Source: Paenibacillus thermotolerans
Lineage (GTDB): Bacteria > Bacillota > Bacilli > Paenibacillales > YIM-B00363
Assembly (NCBI RefSeq): GCF_028745515.1
Contig: NZ_JAQZSG010000008.1
Coordinates: 93,311-157,310 of the forward strand
Length of the DNA stretch: 64,000 nucleotides
Direction: 5' to 3'
Positions 24,975-34,275 of the stretch are shown piece by piece; position 1 is the first letter of the stretch; every line of letters starts with the position of its first letter. The translations under genes were made by a program, and so were the position numbers. The notes below the pieces were generated by a model that saw nothing but the letters and a program-made list of their open reading frames with translations, was not told the origin of the DNA and searched no databases.

Positions 24975-25919
24975 ATGGCGGAACAAACGGCGGCAATCGG
25001 CCGCCCGGCTATTCACAAGAAAAGGAGCGCGAGACTCGTTTCCCATTGGAAAGAGCATAAAATCAAATATTTTATGCTCGCCCCCTTTCTAATATTGCTA
25101 GCTGTATTTGTCATCATTCCGGTCGTATGGTCGATGGGCCTCAGCTTGACCTACTACAACATGCTGCAGCCGCCGAAATGGGTCGGACTGACAAACTACA
25201 AGCTCCTGTTTCTTGAGGACGACATATTTTTGACTTCGATTAAAAATACGATGGCTTTCGCGGTCGTTACCGGACCGATCGGCTATTTGATGTCGTTCTT
25301 CTTCGCTTGGATCATCAACTCCTTGCGTTTCAGCAACGCGTTCGCTTTGGCGTTCTATGCGCCTTCGATTACGAGCGCCGTCGCGCTGAGCGTCGTCTGG
25401 ATGTACATCTTCTCCGGCGACCGGTACGGCATGATCAATAAAGTGCTGATCGATATGGGGATGATGGAACGGCCGATCATATGGCTGCAAAACCCGAACA
25501 CGATGCTGTACGTCGTCATCTTCGTATCGCTGTGGATGAGCATGGGCTCCGGCTTCCTCGTGTTCCTCGCCGGCTTGCGCAACGTCCCGACCGATCTGTA
25601 CGAAGCGGGAGCGATCGACGGCATCAAGAGCAAAATCCAAGAGATGTGGATGATTACGCTGCCGATGATGAAGCCGCAGCTGCTGTTCGGCGCGGTCATG
25701 GCGATCGTCGGCTCGTTCGCCGTGTTTGACGTCGCGGCCGTGCTAACCGGGATGCCGAGCGCCAACTACGCGGCCCATACGATCGTCGCGCATCTGTACG
25801 ATTACGCATTTATCCGTTTCGACTTAGGCTATTCTTCGGCGATCGCCGTTGTGTTGTTCTTGTTTACATTCGTCCTGGGGCGCATCTGCATGCGCATGCT
25901 GTCCTCCAAGGACGAGTAG
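24975..25919 (+). CDS. Sugar ABC transporter permease (MalF-like), pair A
   Basis: A 314-residue inner-membrane permease with six predicted segments. The first is FMLAPFLILLAVFVIIP after a basic cytoplasmic start. The ATPase-contact EAA loop is YEAGAIDGIKSKIQEMWMI. It follows the giant binding protein by 27 bp and is 15 bp from its MalG-like partner. No ATPase gene is in the locus; such importers commonly use a shared MsmX-type ATPase, which is knowledge of related systems rather than seen here. Confidence 0.93.
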   Translation: MAEQTAAIGRPAIHKKRSARLVSHWKEHKIKYFMLAPFLILLAVFVIIPVVWSMGLSLTYYNMLQPPKWVGLTNYKLLFLEDDIFLTSIKNTMAFAVVTGPIGYLMSFFFAWIINSLRFSNAFALAFYAPSITSAVALSVVWMYIFSGDRYGMINKVLIDMGMMERPIIWLQNPNTMLYVVIFVSLWMSMGSGFLVFLAGLRNVPTDLYEAGAIDGIKSKIQEMWMITLPMMKPQLLFGAVMAIVGSFAVFDVAAVLTGMPSANYAAHTIVAHLYDYAFIRFDLGYSSAIAVVLFLFTFVLGRICMRMLSSKDE

Positions 25920-25934
25920 CGAGGGGGGAGAAAG

Positions 25935-26837
25935 ATGCAGGCAACCGGCAAAAAATTGTTCCGGCAGACGGGGAGACCGGCTCTACTTAGAAGCTCGTGG
26001 TGGAAACGGGTCACCGTCAGCAAAGTGGCTTTATATACGATGATGATCGCGCTCGTATCGTTCACCTCCATGCCGATCATCTACGTCATCTCGACGGCAT
26101 TCAAGCCGCTTGACGAGCTGTTCTTATATCCTCCGCGGTTTTTCGTCATGAAGCCGACGCTCAAAAACTTCAACGATCTGCTGATCGCGACCGACTCCAT
26201 GCTCGTTCCGTTCACGCGGTACTTGTTCAACAGCGTATTTACAACGGTTCTTATCGTCGCGGGGAGCGTCGTCATTTGCTCCATGGGCGCATTCATCGTG
26301 TCGAAGTTCAAGCTTCCGGGGATGGACGTCATTTTCGCCATCGTTATTTCCGCGCTTATGTTTGCGCCGCAGGTTACGGCGATTCCGACGTACTTCGTCA
26401 TTTCGAGCCTCGGCATCATCAATACGTATTGGGCTCTCATATTGCCCAAGCTTGCCGTCCCTTATAACTTCTTTCTCATGAAGCAGTTTATCGATCAGAT
26501 CCCCGACCAGGTGCTGGAAGCGGCCAAAGTGGACGGCGCGAACGAATGGACTACGTTCTGGAGATTGATCATGCCGATCGTGAAGCCGGCTTGGATGACG
26601 GTCGTCATCTTCTCGTTCATCGGCAACTGGAACGATTTCTTCACGCCGCTGATCTATACGACGAGCGAAGCGATGAAGACACTTCCGCTGGCGATGGCGG
26701 GCGTATCCAACGGGGTGGTCGGCCGAATGGGCGCGGCCGCCGCAGGCTCCTTCCTGACGATTATGCCGACGATCATTCTATTTGTCATCGTACAGCGTCA
26801 AGTCATGGATACGATGGCGCACTCGGGTATCAAATAA
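25935..26837 (+). CDS. Carbohydrate ABC transporter permease (MalG-like), pair A
   Basis: A 300-residue permease with six predicted membrane segments, an N-terminal VSFTSMPIIYVISTAFKPLDE signature split across the first loop, and the EAA loop LEAAKVDGANEWTTFWRLI. The C-terminal segment ends in VIVQRQVMDTMAHSGIK, typical for MalG-type subunits. GAGGGGGGA precedes the ATG. It forms the heterodimer partner of the preceding gene product. Confidence 0.93.
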   Translation: MQATGKKLFRQTGRPALLRSSWWKRVTVSKVALYTMMIALVSFTSMPIIYVISTAFKPLDELFLYPPRFFVMKPTLKNFNDLLIATDSMLVPFTRYLFNSVFTTVLIVAGSVVICSMGAFIVSKFKLPGMDVIFAIVISALMFAPQVTAIPTYFVISSLGIINTYWALILPKLAVPYNFFLMKQFIDQIPDQVLEAAKVDGANEWTTFWRLIMPIVKPAWMTVVIFSFIGNWNDFFTPLIYTTSEAMKTLPLAMAGVSNGVVGRMGAAAAGSFLTIMPTIILFVIVQRQVMDTMAHSGIK

Positions 26838-26864
26838 ACGAAAGTCGGTTGAGGGGGGGATAAG

Positions 26865-28910
26865 GTGAGAAAGCTGCGCATGTGGTTCAGAGTTCCTGTA
26901 ATTGCGGTTATGATCGCGTGGATGTGCTCGTCGGCCGCGCTTGCTGCTCCGGCGGACGGTTACGTTATTGAAAAGGCCGGTTACCGGATTCCGATCCCGC
27001 TCGGTTATTCGGTGGAGCGGGTGCTGGCCAGCGACTATCAGCACGGGGCTTTAAAGACGCCGGAAGATTTGTTTATAGACAAAAAAGACAATTTGTATAT
27101 CGTCGATACCGGCAACGACCGAATCGTGAAGATGGACAAATTCGGCAATATTTTGAAGGTGTTCGGCAAGGGCGAAAACGACGTCGAGTTTTACGGTCCC
27201 AGAGGCATCTTCGTGGAAGATGACGGCGATCTGTATGTCGCCGACACGGGAAACTCCAAAATCGTGCACCTTTCGGCGGAGGGAGAACTGATCGAGGAGT
27301 TCGTCGCGCCGGAATCGGAATTGATAGACAAAGATTTTCCGTTCACGCCGACGAAGCTTGTGCTCGACCGCGGCGGAAATATGTACGTCCAGAGCGGAAA
27401 CGATTATCACGGGCTGATGGTCATCGACGGCCATAACACGTTCCAAGGATATATCGCCCCGAACAAGCTGCCCTTCAACCTGAAGGATTGGATTCTCCGG
27501 ACGTACGCGACGAAGGAGCAGCGGGAAGCGCTCGGAAAAATCGTGCCTCCGAACCATCGCAACGTGACGATCGATTTGGAGAACGGTTATTTGTACACGG
27601 CGATCGAAAATACGAAACAAGACGAAATCAAGAGATTTAACTTTCTTGGCATCAACACGTATCCGAGCTGGCATTACGGTGAAATCTCCTTCCGAAGAGG
27701 AATTTTGACGACCGGCAACATCGTCGATTTGGCGATCGACAAGAACGGAATCATTACGGCCGTCGACTCGAATCACCGAAAGGTGTACCAGTTCGATCAA
27801 GAAGGCAACAACCTGCTTGTGTTCGGCGGCAACGGCGATCAGACCGGATTTTTCCAAGAACCGGTCAGCGTTGCGGTCGATTCCGAAGGGCTCGTCTATG
27901 TGCTTGACCGGCTGAGAGGCCAAATCCAGGTGTTCCGCGCGAACGATTTTACGGAGCTCGTTCATGTCGGCAGCCGGTTATTTCATGAAGGGCGCTATGA
28001 AGAAGCTTTGAAGCCTTGGAACGAAGTGCTCGCCATCAACAGCAACTACAACCTGGCGCACCGCGGCGTAGGCAAAGCGCTTTACAAAGAAGGACAATGG
28101 CTCGAAGCGATGAAGCAGTTCCGGCTCGGCGAGGATACGTCCAACTACTCCAAAGCGTTCAAAGAATACAGGCACGATGTGCTGCGCCATCAATTCGGCT
28201 GGGTCGTTCTCATTGCGACCGTTATTCTCGTTGCGCTCTACTTTACGATCGTGAAGCTTCATCAATATTCAAAAAGGCTTGAGTTTGCTTCCCACGGCCG
28301 GCCGCAAATCGAGAATGTGGTGCTTACGCTGTTTTCCCCAAGGGAAGCGTTCAGCCGGATTCAGAGCAATCCTTCGCTAATTGCTGCAGCCGTTCTCATT
28401 GCCGCCTTTATCGGGGCGAGATTTTTCGAAATTTACGTGACCAGCTTTCACTTTGCATACACGCGTCCCGAATTCGCCAATTTGGTGGAAGAAACGGCGA
28501 AGCTGCTCGTGCCGTTCTTCGCATGGGTCGTGTCGGCCTGGTCGATTACTTCGATCATGGACGGGGAATCGAAGCCGAAGCAAATATTGGTCGCATCTTC
28601 GTTCGCCATGCTCCCCTACATTATCGGGACCGTCTCAAAGACGTTGATGAGCAACATCCTGACGCACGACGAGCTCGGTCTATGGAATGCGATCAGCACC
28701 GGCGTATATTGGTGGATGGCGCTCATGCTGTTCTTCATGATCATGTCCATGAACGATTACACGGCCGGACGGACGATCTGGGTCATCGTCGTCACGATCT
28801 TTACGATGATTGCGCTGCTGGCGATCGGCATTCTGTTCTATGTGCTGGTCGGACACGTGATCAGCTTCTTCAGGGAGCTGTTCCTGGAGCTGTATATTCG
28901 AAGCTACTAA
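26865..28910 (+). CDS. NHL-repeat / TPR / YIP1-domain membrane protein
   Basis: A 681-residue protein with four parts: a signal peptide (about 1-28, SSAALAAP), extracellular NHL beta-propeller blades (about 55-350), a TPR-like helical segment (about 370-430, beginning YEEALKPWNEV), and a membrane segment at about 445-464 followed by a C-terminal YIP1-like domain with about five membrane segments (505-681). Blade motifs such as NLYIVDTGNDRIVKMD, DLYVADTGNSKIVHLS and LVYVLDRLRGQIQVF recur. The GTG start at 26865 follows GGGGGGATAAG. A propeller displayed outside on a polytopic anchor suggests a scaffold or sensor for the transporter. Function unproven. Confidence 0.8.
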   Translation: MRKLRMWFRVPVIAVMIAWMCSSAALAAPADGYVIEKAGYRIPIPLGYSVERVLASDYQHGALKTPEDLFIDKKDNLYIVDTGNDRIVKMDKFGNILKVFGKGENDVEFYGPRGIFVEDDGDLYVADTGNSKIVHLSAEGELIEEFVAPESELIDKDFPFTPTKLVLDRGGNMYVQSGNDYHGLMVIDGHNTFQGYIAPNKLPFNLKDWILRTYATKEQREALGKIVPPNHRNVTIDLENGYLYTAIENTKQDEIKRFNFLGINTYPSWHYGEISFRRGILTTGNIVDLAIDKNGIITAVDSNHRKVYQFDQEGNNLLVFGGNGDQTGFFQEPVSVAVDSEGLVYVLDRLRGQIQVFRANDFTELVHVGSRLFHEGRYEEALKPWNEVLAINSNYNLAHRGVGKALYKEGQWLEAMKQFRLGEDTSNYSKAFKEYRHDVLRHQFGWVVLIATVILVALYFTIVKLHQYSKRLEFASHGRPQIENVVLTLFSPREAFSRIQSNPSLIAAAVLIAAFIGARFFEIYVTSFHFAYTRPEFANLVEETAKLLVPFFAWVVSAWSITSIMDGESKPKQILVASSFAMLPYIIGTVSKTLMSNILTHDELGLWNAISTGVYWWMALMLFFMIMSMNDYTAGRTIWVIVVTIFTMIALLAIGILFYVLVGHVISFFRELFLELYIRSY

Positions 28911-28928
28911 AAAGGGGGGAGACGAACG

Positions 28929-31154
28929 ATGAAGCGCCATTTACCGCGTATTATCGCCTGGGTTTTTGTCTTGGCATTCGGCATTTATGCTTTCTATCAT
29001 CTGGAACGGTTCGAAATCGAAAAAGGGACATTGGGCAACGGCCAAACGCAAGAGGACGTGCAGTACCCTCAAGAGACGATCGACAGGCTGAAAAATTTGG
29101 ATCAATACTCGCTGGCAGCCGAAACGGACCGTCTTGGCCTGTATATCGAACCGGCTACCTCATCCGTCGCGGTGAAGGATAAGCAAACGGGCGCCCTCTG
29201 GATGTCCGCCTCGAATATACCGGATGAAGTGATCGGCGGCAGCCAGCTGCTTCGAAACAGCGTAAAGGCGCCGGTGAATTTTACGTACACCGATTTTTCC
29301 AGGCCGATCCATGAGATTATTTCGTCCAACTCGATTTCTTCCGTACCGAAATTGCAATATGAAGACATTGCGGACGGAAAAAGGGTCATCTACTCGTTCG
29401 AGAAGCTCGGCATCGAGTTTGCAGTCGAATATACGCTGAAAGACGACCTGCTGGATGTGTTTATTCCGGCGTCGCGCATTAAGGAAAAGACGCAAAACTT
29501 GCTCGTCTCCGTCGAACCGCTGCCGAACCTCGGCGCTGCCTCGGACGAGGATGACGGGTATATGTTTTTCCCGGACGGAAGCGGTTCGATCGCATACTTC
29601 AAAGAGGTCCACCCGCAATATTTGACGAAATATTCCGCGATGGTATACGGCTCGGAAGACATCTTTAAAAATACGAACCAGCCTCCGGAGAACGCTTACC
29701 TGCCCGTCTTCGGCGTTCACAAGAACGGGGACGGATACGTAGCTTATGTCGCCGAAGGGGAATACGAGGCGAAAATCAATTACTATCCGAGCGGATATAC
29801 GATTAACGTAAACCGGATTTCAAGCGAATTTACGTACCGGCGCATGTATGACGCGGCGGTAAGGCGCGGGGAATTCGTGAACCGCGTCGAAGAGAAGATG
29901 ACCGCGAACGACCACCGGCTGCAATACGTGTTTCTGCCGAAGGAATCGGCCGATTATTCGGGAATGGCGAACAAGTACCGCGAATATTTGGTCGAAAGCG
30001 GCAAGCTGCACAAAAAAATCGGCGATGCGAAGGAAATACCGGCGGCCGTCGATTTGTTTATGGGCATTGAAGAGAAGCGCGTTCTCGGAGACCGGTTTAT
30101 AAAAGCGACCACGTACGAGCAGGCAAAGCAATTTATTAAGGACATGAAGGATCAAGGCGTACAATCGTTGAGCATTTCCTTAGTCGGCTGGATGCACAAC
30201 GGCGTCGACGATTTGCCGGACGACCATCGTGCGGCGGCAGAGCTCGGCGGCGCAGCGAAGCTGAAGGAGCTGACGAAGTTCGCGAAGGATAACGGCGTCG
30301 AGCTGTATTTGAATTACAACAACGCCATGGGCTTCGGCGAAAACCTCCGGCTGACGAAGACGTTGGACGTGATGAAAACGCCGAGCCGCATGCCGCTTGA
30401 AAATGTGTTCATTGAAATGCTGATGCTCAATGCCGCGAGGGCAAAGGAGAAATTCGACGGCGGGGCCGCCGAGACGATTGCAGGTTACGGGCCTTCGGGG
30501 ATCGACTTTGCGGCTTACGGTGAAATGGCGGTAGCCGACTACAACGAGTGGCACCCGCTGACCCGCGAAGGCACGGTCCGAACGTGGCTTGACATGATGC
30601 AGGAGTCGCGGGAGCAGAACGGCAAGGTTGCAGTAAGAGGCGGCAATCAGTACGTGCTTTCGATCGCGGACCGGATCTTGGACATTCCGCTGAGGGATAC
30701 GGGATACATGTATGCCGACGAAGCGGTGCCGTTCTTCCAGATGGTCGTGCACGGATACGTTCCGTACAGCGGGGACATTCCGTTAAACATTCATTACAAT
30801 CAGCGGGAGCTGTTCCTGAAATGGGTGGAATACGGAAGCATGCCTTACTATTTCTTGACCAGAAACAACCCGGAGGAGTTCCGCTTTACGCATTACGACG
30901 ATTTGTTCAGCTCCACGATGAAGCAATGGTCTCCGGTGCTGGTCGAGCAATACAAACAAATCAACGAAAAATTGGGCCATACATGGGGCCTAACGATTAC
31001 AGGACATAAGATTTTGCAGCGGAACGTATACGAAACGACGTACGAGGACGGAACGAAAGTGATTGTCAATTATAATACGACGGCGTATTCGAGCGGCGCA
31101 TTGACGGTGAACGGCATGGATTACGCCGTGATTCAAGGAGGGAACGCACAGTGA
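28929..31154 (+). CDS. DUF5696 family protein, membrane-anchored and possibly glycosidase-like
   Basis: A 741-residue protein with an N-terminal signal anchor (about residues 8-25), a large beta-rich N-terminal half, and a central TIM-barrel-like region starting about residue 410 (QSLSISLVGWMHNGVDDLP, then VELYLNYNNAMGF). A C-terminal beta region ends in an ITGHKILQRNVYETTY-type strand pair. I recognise it as DUF5696 from the overall layout; the family's activity is unknown to me. The barrel resembles glycoside hydrolase scaffolds, so processing the imported glycan is possible. It is 18 bp after the YIP1 gene and overlaps the next permease by 4 bp, so it is tightly coupled to the transporter. 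Confidence 0.72.
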   Translation: MKRHLPRIIAWVFVLAFGIYAFYHLERFEIEKGTLGNGQTQEDVQYPQETIDRLKNLDQYSLAAETDRLGLYIEPATSSVAVKDKQTGALWMSASNIPDEVIGGSQLLRNSVKAPVNFTYTDFSRPIHEIISSNSISSVPKLQYEDIADGKRVIYSFEKLGIEFAVEYTLKDDLLDVFIPASRIKEKTQNLLVSVEPLPNLGAASDEDDGYMFFPDGSGSIAYFKEVHPQYLTKYSAMVYGSEDIFKNTNQPPENAYLPVFGVHKNGDGYVAYVAEGEYEAKINYYPSGYTINVNRISSEFTYRRMYDAAVRRGEFVNRVEEKMTANDHRLQYVFLPKESADYSGMANKYREYLVESGKLHKKIGDAKEIPAAVDLFMGIEEKRVLGDRFIKATTYEQAKQFIKDMKDQGVQSLSISLVGWMHNGVDDLPDDHRAAAELGGAAKLKELTKFAKDNGVELYLNYNNAMGFGENLRLTKTLDVMKTPSRMPLENVFIEMLMLNAARAKEKFDGGAAETIAGYGPSGIDFAAYGEMAVADYNEWHPLTREGTVRTWLDMMQESREQNGKVAVRGGNQYVLSIADRILDIPLRDTGYMYADEAVPFFQMVVHGYVPYSGDIPLNIHYNQRELFLKWVEYGSMPYYFLTRNNPEEFRFTHYDDLFSSTMKQWSPVLVEQYKQINEKLGHTWGLTITGHKILQRNVYETTYEDGTKVIVNYNTTAYSSGALTVNGMDYAVIQGGNAQ

Positions 31155-32041
31155 AAATAGGACTCGAAAGACGGAAAATGTGGAGCGGATATTTTTTCAT
31201 TTCACCGTGGTTCCTCGGCTTTCTCGCTTTCCTCGTGTACCCGCTCGCCAAATCGCTGTACATGAGCTTTAACGAGCTGAAAAGCGTTTCGGGCATGGAG
31301 ATGCAGTTTGTCGGATGGGATAACTACTTGCGGGCGTTTTTGAAGGATATTTATTTTATCCCTCTCTTTTATAACTCCGTTACGAGCGCCATCGTGGAAA
31401 TTCCGCTCATTCTCGTATTTTCGTTCTTTATCGCCACCTTGCTGAACCAGCAGGTGAAAGGGCGGGCGTTCTTCCGCGCCGCGTTCTTCCTGCCGGTTAT
31501 TATCGGCTCCGGCTTCGTCATGAACGAGCTGCTGGGTCAAGGGATCAGCGCGCTGTCTACGGCTGCTCCGGATCCGACGCAGCAAAATTCCGGTGTGCAG
31601 AACGGCCTCTCGATTCCGATGGAAATCGCGGTTTACTTGCCGCCGGATTTGTTTGAAACGCTGACGGACATTATGGATAAGCTGACGCTCGTGTTTTGGA
31701 AGACGGGGATTCAAATCCTGATCTTCCTTGCGGGACTTCAGGGGATCTCGGAATCGCTGTACGAGTCCGCCCGCGTAGACGGCGCGACGCCTTGGGAGAT
31801 GTTCTGGAAGATCACCTTTCCGCTAATGACGCCGGTGCTGCTGCTGAACAGCATCTTTACGCTCGTCGATTCGTTCACGGAGATGCGAAACCAAGTGATG
31901 CTGTATATTAAACAGGTTGCTTTCACGAACATCGAAATGGGCTATGCCGCAGCGCTCGGGTGGATTTACTTCCTGTTTATTTTCTTGATCATCGTCGTTA
32001 TTTTTGCGGCGACACGCAAAAAAATTTATTACGCCAGCTAA
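31151..32041 (+). CDS. Sugar ABC transporter permease (MalF-like), pair B
   Basis: A 296-residue permease starting at a GTG that overlaps the previous stop (GTGA). Six predicted membrane segments; the first is YFFISPWFLGFLAFLVYPL. The EAA loop is YESARVDGATPWEMFWKI. An unusual roughly 50-residue polar insert with GVQNGLSIPMEIAVYLPPDL lies between the middle segments (about residues 130-180), longer than in pair A. It is a second MalF-type subunit in the same locus. Confidence 0.92.
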   Translation: MKIGLERRKMWSGYFFISPWFLGFLAFLVYPLAKSLYMSFNELKSVSGMEMQFVGWDNYLRAFLKDIYFIPLFYNSVTSAIVEIPLILVFSFFIATLLNQQVKGRAFFRAAFFLPVIIGSGFVMNELLGQGISALSTAAPDPTQQNSGVQNGLSIPMEIAVYLPPDLFETLTDIMDKLTLVFWKTGIQILIFLAGLQGISESLYESARVDGATPWEMFWKITFPLMTPVLLLNSIFTLVDSFTEMRNQVMLYIKQVAFTNIEMGYAAALGWIYFLFIFLIIVVIFAATRKKIYYAS

Positions 32042-32061
32042 AGCGGAAGGGGGGTTACGGC

Positions 32062-33018
32062 ATGCAGCAAATCCAGCGGGCTTCGGCGCATCCAGCGCAG
32101 ACGAACACGAAAACGAGCACGTTCGCGCAAAAGCTTTACCATCTGCAAATCGGCTTTCGGATTTACCGGCTGTTCATTTATTTGTTTTTGATCGGTCTGT
32201 CGTTCGTATTTTTATACCCGTTCCTGTACATGGTCACGACGTCGTTCAAATCGGTGCCCGATCTCGTGGATCCGACCGTATATTGGGTTCCGAAATCGTT
32301 CAATATTAATAGCTACTTCACTGCGTACGCCTTGCTGAATTATTGGGATTTCTTTAAAAATTCCGCGTTCTTAACGGTAGTGACAGTGGCCGGGCAGGTC
32401 ATCTCCTGCTCCATCGTCGGCTACGGCTTCGCCCGCTTTAAGTTCCCGGGACGGGAAATTTTGTTCGGGCTCGCCATGTTCTCGATGGTCGTCCCGCCGC
32501 AGACCATTATCGTTCCGCTCTTTATCCAATATAAGGAGATGGGCTGGATCAACTCGTATTTGCCGATGATCGTGCCGAGCTTCTTCGGCCATGGATTAAG
32601 AGGCGCGCTGTTCATCTTCATATTCCGCCAGTTTTTCCGAGGGCTGCCGCACGAGCTGGAGGACGCGGCGAGAGTGGACGGTTGCGGCGCCGTTCAGACG
32701 TTCATTCGGATCATTATCCCGATCGTCGTTCCGCCGCTGCTCGTGACAACGATTTTGTCGATCGTTTGGCACTGGAACGACTACTTCGAGCCGTCGATCT
32801 ATATTATCGACAAAGCGAAATTTACGCTGCCGATGATGCTGCCGATGCTTACCCAGTCGCTCAATCAGCAATCGGGAGGAACGATAACGGCCGCGAATAT
32901 CGACCAGGCGACCGTAATGGCGGCTTGCTTGTTCGTCATGCTGCCCGTGTTGGTCCTTTATTTCGAGCTGCAGCGTTATTTCATGCGGAGCATCGAGCGG
33001 TCGGGGATCGTCGGGTGA
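32062..33018 (+). CDS. Carbohydrate ABC transporter permease (MalG-like), pair B
   Basis: A 318-residue permease. The ATG at 32062 follows AAGGGGGG; the frame is open further upstream but only inside the previous gene. The family features are FLYPFLYMVTTSFKSVPDL near the N-terminus, FSMVVPPQTIIVPLF, and the EAA loop LEDAARVDGCGAVQTFIRI. The N-terminal 40 residues are polar and longer than in pair A. The stop overlaps the acyltransferase start (GTGA). Confidence 0.92.
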   Translation: MQQIQRASAHPAQTNTKTSTFAQKLYHLQIGFRIYRLFIYLFLIGLSFVFLYPFLYMVTTSFKSVPDLVDPTVYWVPKSFNINSYFTAYALLNYWDFFKNSAFLTVVTVAGQVISCSIVGYGFARFKFPGREILFGLAMFSMVVPPQTIIVPLFIQYKEMGWINSYLPMIVPSFFGHGLRGALFIFIFRQFFRGLPHELEDAARVDGCGAVQTFIRIIIPIVVPPLLVTTILSIVWHWNDYFEPSIYIIDKAKFTLPMMLPMLTQSLNQQSGGTITAANIDQATVMAACLFVMLPVLVLYFELQRYFMRSIERSGIVG

Positions 33019-34217
33019 GCCGAAAGATCGAATATTTGGACGGATTGCGCGGGACAGCCGCCTGCATCGTTGTGTCGGCCCATATTTTCCAAGTATTTAT
33101 GCCGTCGGTGTTCGAGGGCAGGGCGGACATCGCGCATTTCGCGTTTGAGACGTTCGCCTCCCGCACGCCGCTTAATTTGCTGTTCAACGGCAATTTTTCC
33201 GTATGCCTCTTCTTTGTGCTGAGCGGCTACGTGCTGAGCTATCGGTATTTTCATACGAAACGGAACGCAATCATATATTCCGGGGCGGCCAAACGATATT
33301 TTCGTTTGGCTGTTCCCGCTTTCGTATCCGTGCTTCTTGCCTTTGCGGTCATGAGGCTTGGGCTGGGCTATTTCGATGAGGTCAGCGGCATTACGCGCTC
33401 GTCCATGATCGATCCGTATGACGCGGACCCGGGCGCGTTGTCAATGGTTCGCGAGGCGTTCTATCATACGTTTTTTACGTACGGCTTTCAATACAATCCG
33501 GTGCTCTGGACGATGACGTACGAGCTGTTCGGCTCGTTTATGATCTTCGGCTTTTTGCTTCTGCTCGGAAAGTTTCGAATTCGGTATTTGGCCTATGCGG
33601 CTTTGATCTGGTATTTTGCGGATTCGTATTATTTGGGGTTCGTGCTTGGGCTGCTGCTCAGCGATTTGCGGAATAGCGGGCGGATGGGCGCGCTTCAGCG
33701 GTTGAACCGTCCTTGGGTGAACGTGCCGCTCGTTTTGGCGGGAGTTTACTTCGGGTCGTATCCATACGCAGGTACCGAAGGAACGGTTTACGAGGTGTTG
33801 GCGCTGCCGGTCGCGAATGTCAATTTGTTCGTCTTTTACCATATTGTCGGCTCGTTCCTTCTCATGATCGCACTGTTGAATTCAGGATCGATGCAGCGGC
33901 TGTTCGGGAGCAGGCTGTTTGCCTATTTGGGGAAAATCTCGTTCTCGCTTTATTTAGTGCATTTTACGATCATCTGCTCCTTCTCAAGCTTTCTGTTATT
34001 GCAGCTTCGCGATGTTTTATCGTACGGGCATAATCTATTATTGACAACGCTTGCATCTGTTGTGATCATATTTGTGACGGCACACTTGATGTACCGGTTC
34101 GTGGACGCGAAAACTGTGGAGACGCTGTCGCGGTGGAGCGGAAGACGGTTCGGCCGCGAGCGCCGGCGGGGGCAGGAACTTGAGCTTGAGTCGCGAAAGG
34201 TATTGAATGCGGAGTAA
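33015..34217 (+). CDS. Acyltransferase family 3 membrane protein
   Basis: A 400-residue integral membrane O-acyltransferase of the OafA/NodX class, which acylates extracellular or membrane-linked glycans. The N-terminal signature KIEYLDGLRGTAACIVV leads into the catalytic histidine in the SAHIFQVF segment, followed by VLSGYVLSYRYF; about ten membrane segments follow. The start is a GTG at 33015 that overlaps the permease stop by 4 bp, so it is translationally coupled to the ABC locus. Coupling of a glycan acyltransferase to a sugar importer is uncommon and may indicate that the locus handles a modified polymer. Confidence 0.88.
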   Translation: MSRKIEYLDGLRGTAACIVVSAHIFQVFMPSVFEGRADIAHFAFETFASRTPLNLLFNGNFSVCLFFVLSGYVLSYRYFHTKRNAIIYSGAAKRYFRLAVPAFVSVLLAFAVMRLGLGYFDEVSGITRSSMIDPYDADPGALSMVREAFYHTFFTYGFQYNPVLWTMTYELFGSFMIFGFLLLLGKFRIRYLAYAALIWYFADSYYLGFVLGLLLSDLRNSGRMGALQRLNRPWVNVPLVLAGVYFGSYPYAGTEGTVYEVLALPVANVNLFVFYHIVGSFLLMIALLNSGSMQRLFGSRLFAYLGKISFSLYLVHFTIICSFSSFLLLQLRDVLSYGHNLLLTTLASVVIIFVTAHLMYRFVDAKTVETLSRWSGRRFGRERRRGQELELESRKVLNAE

Positions 34218-34275
34218 AAGGCATGTAGTGTTGAGTGAAGTATATAGCATTAGTGATTAAAGGAGTGATCGCGGC

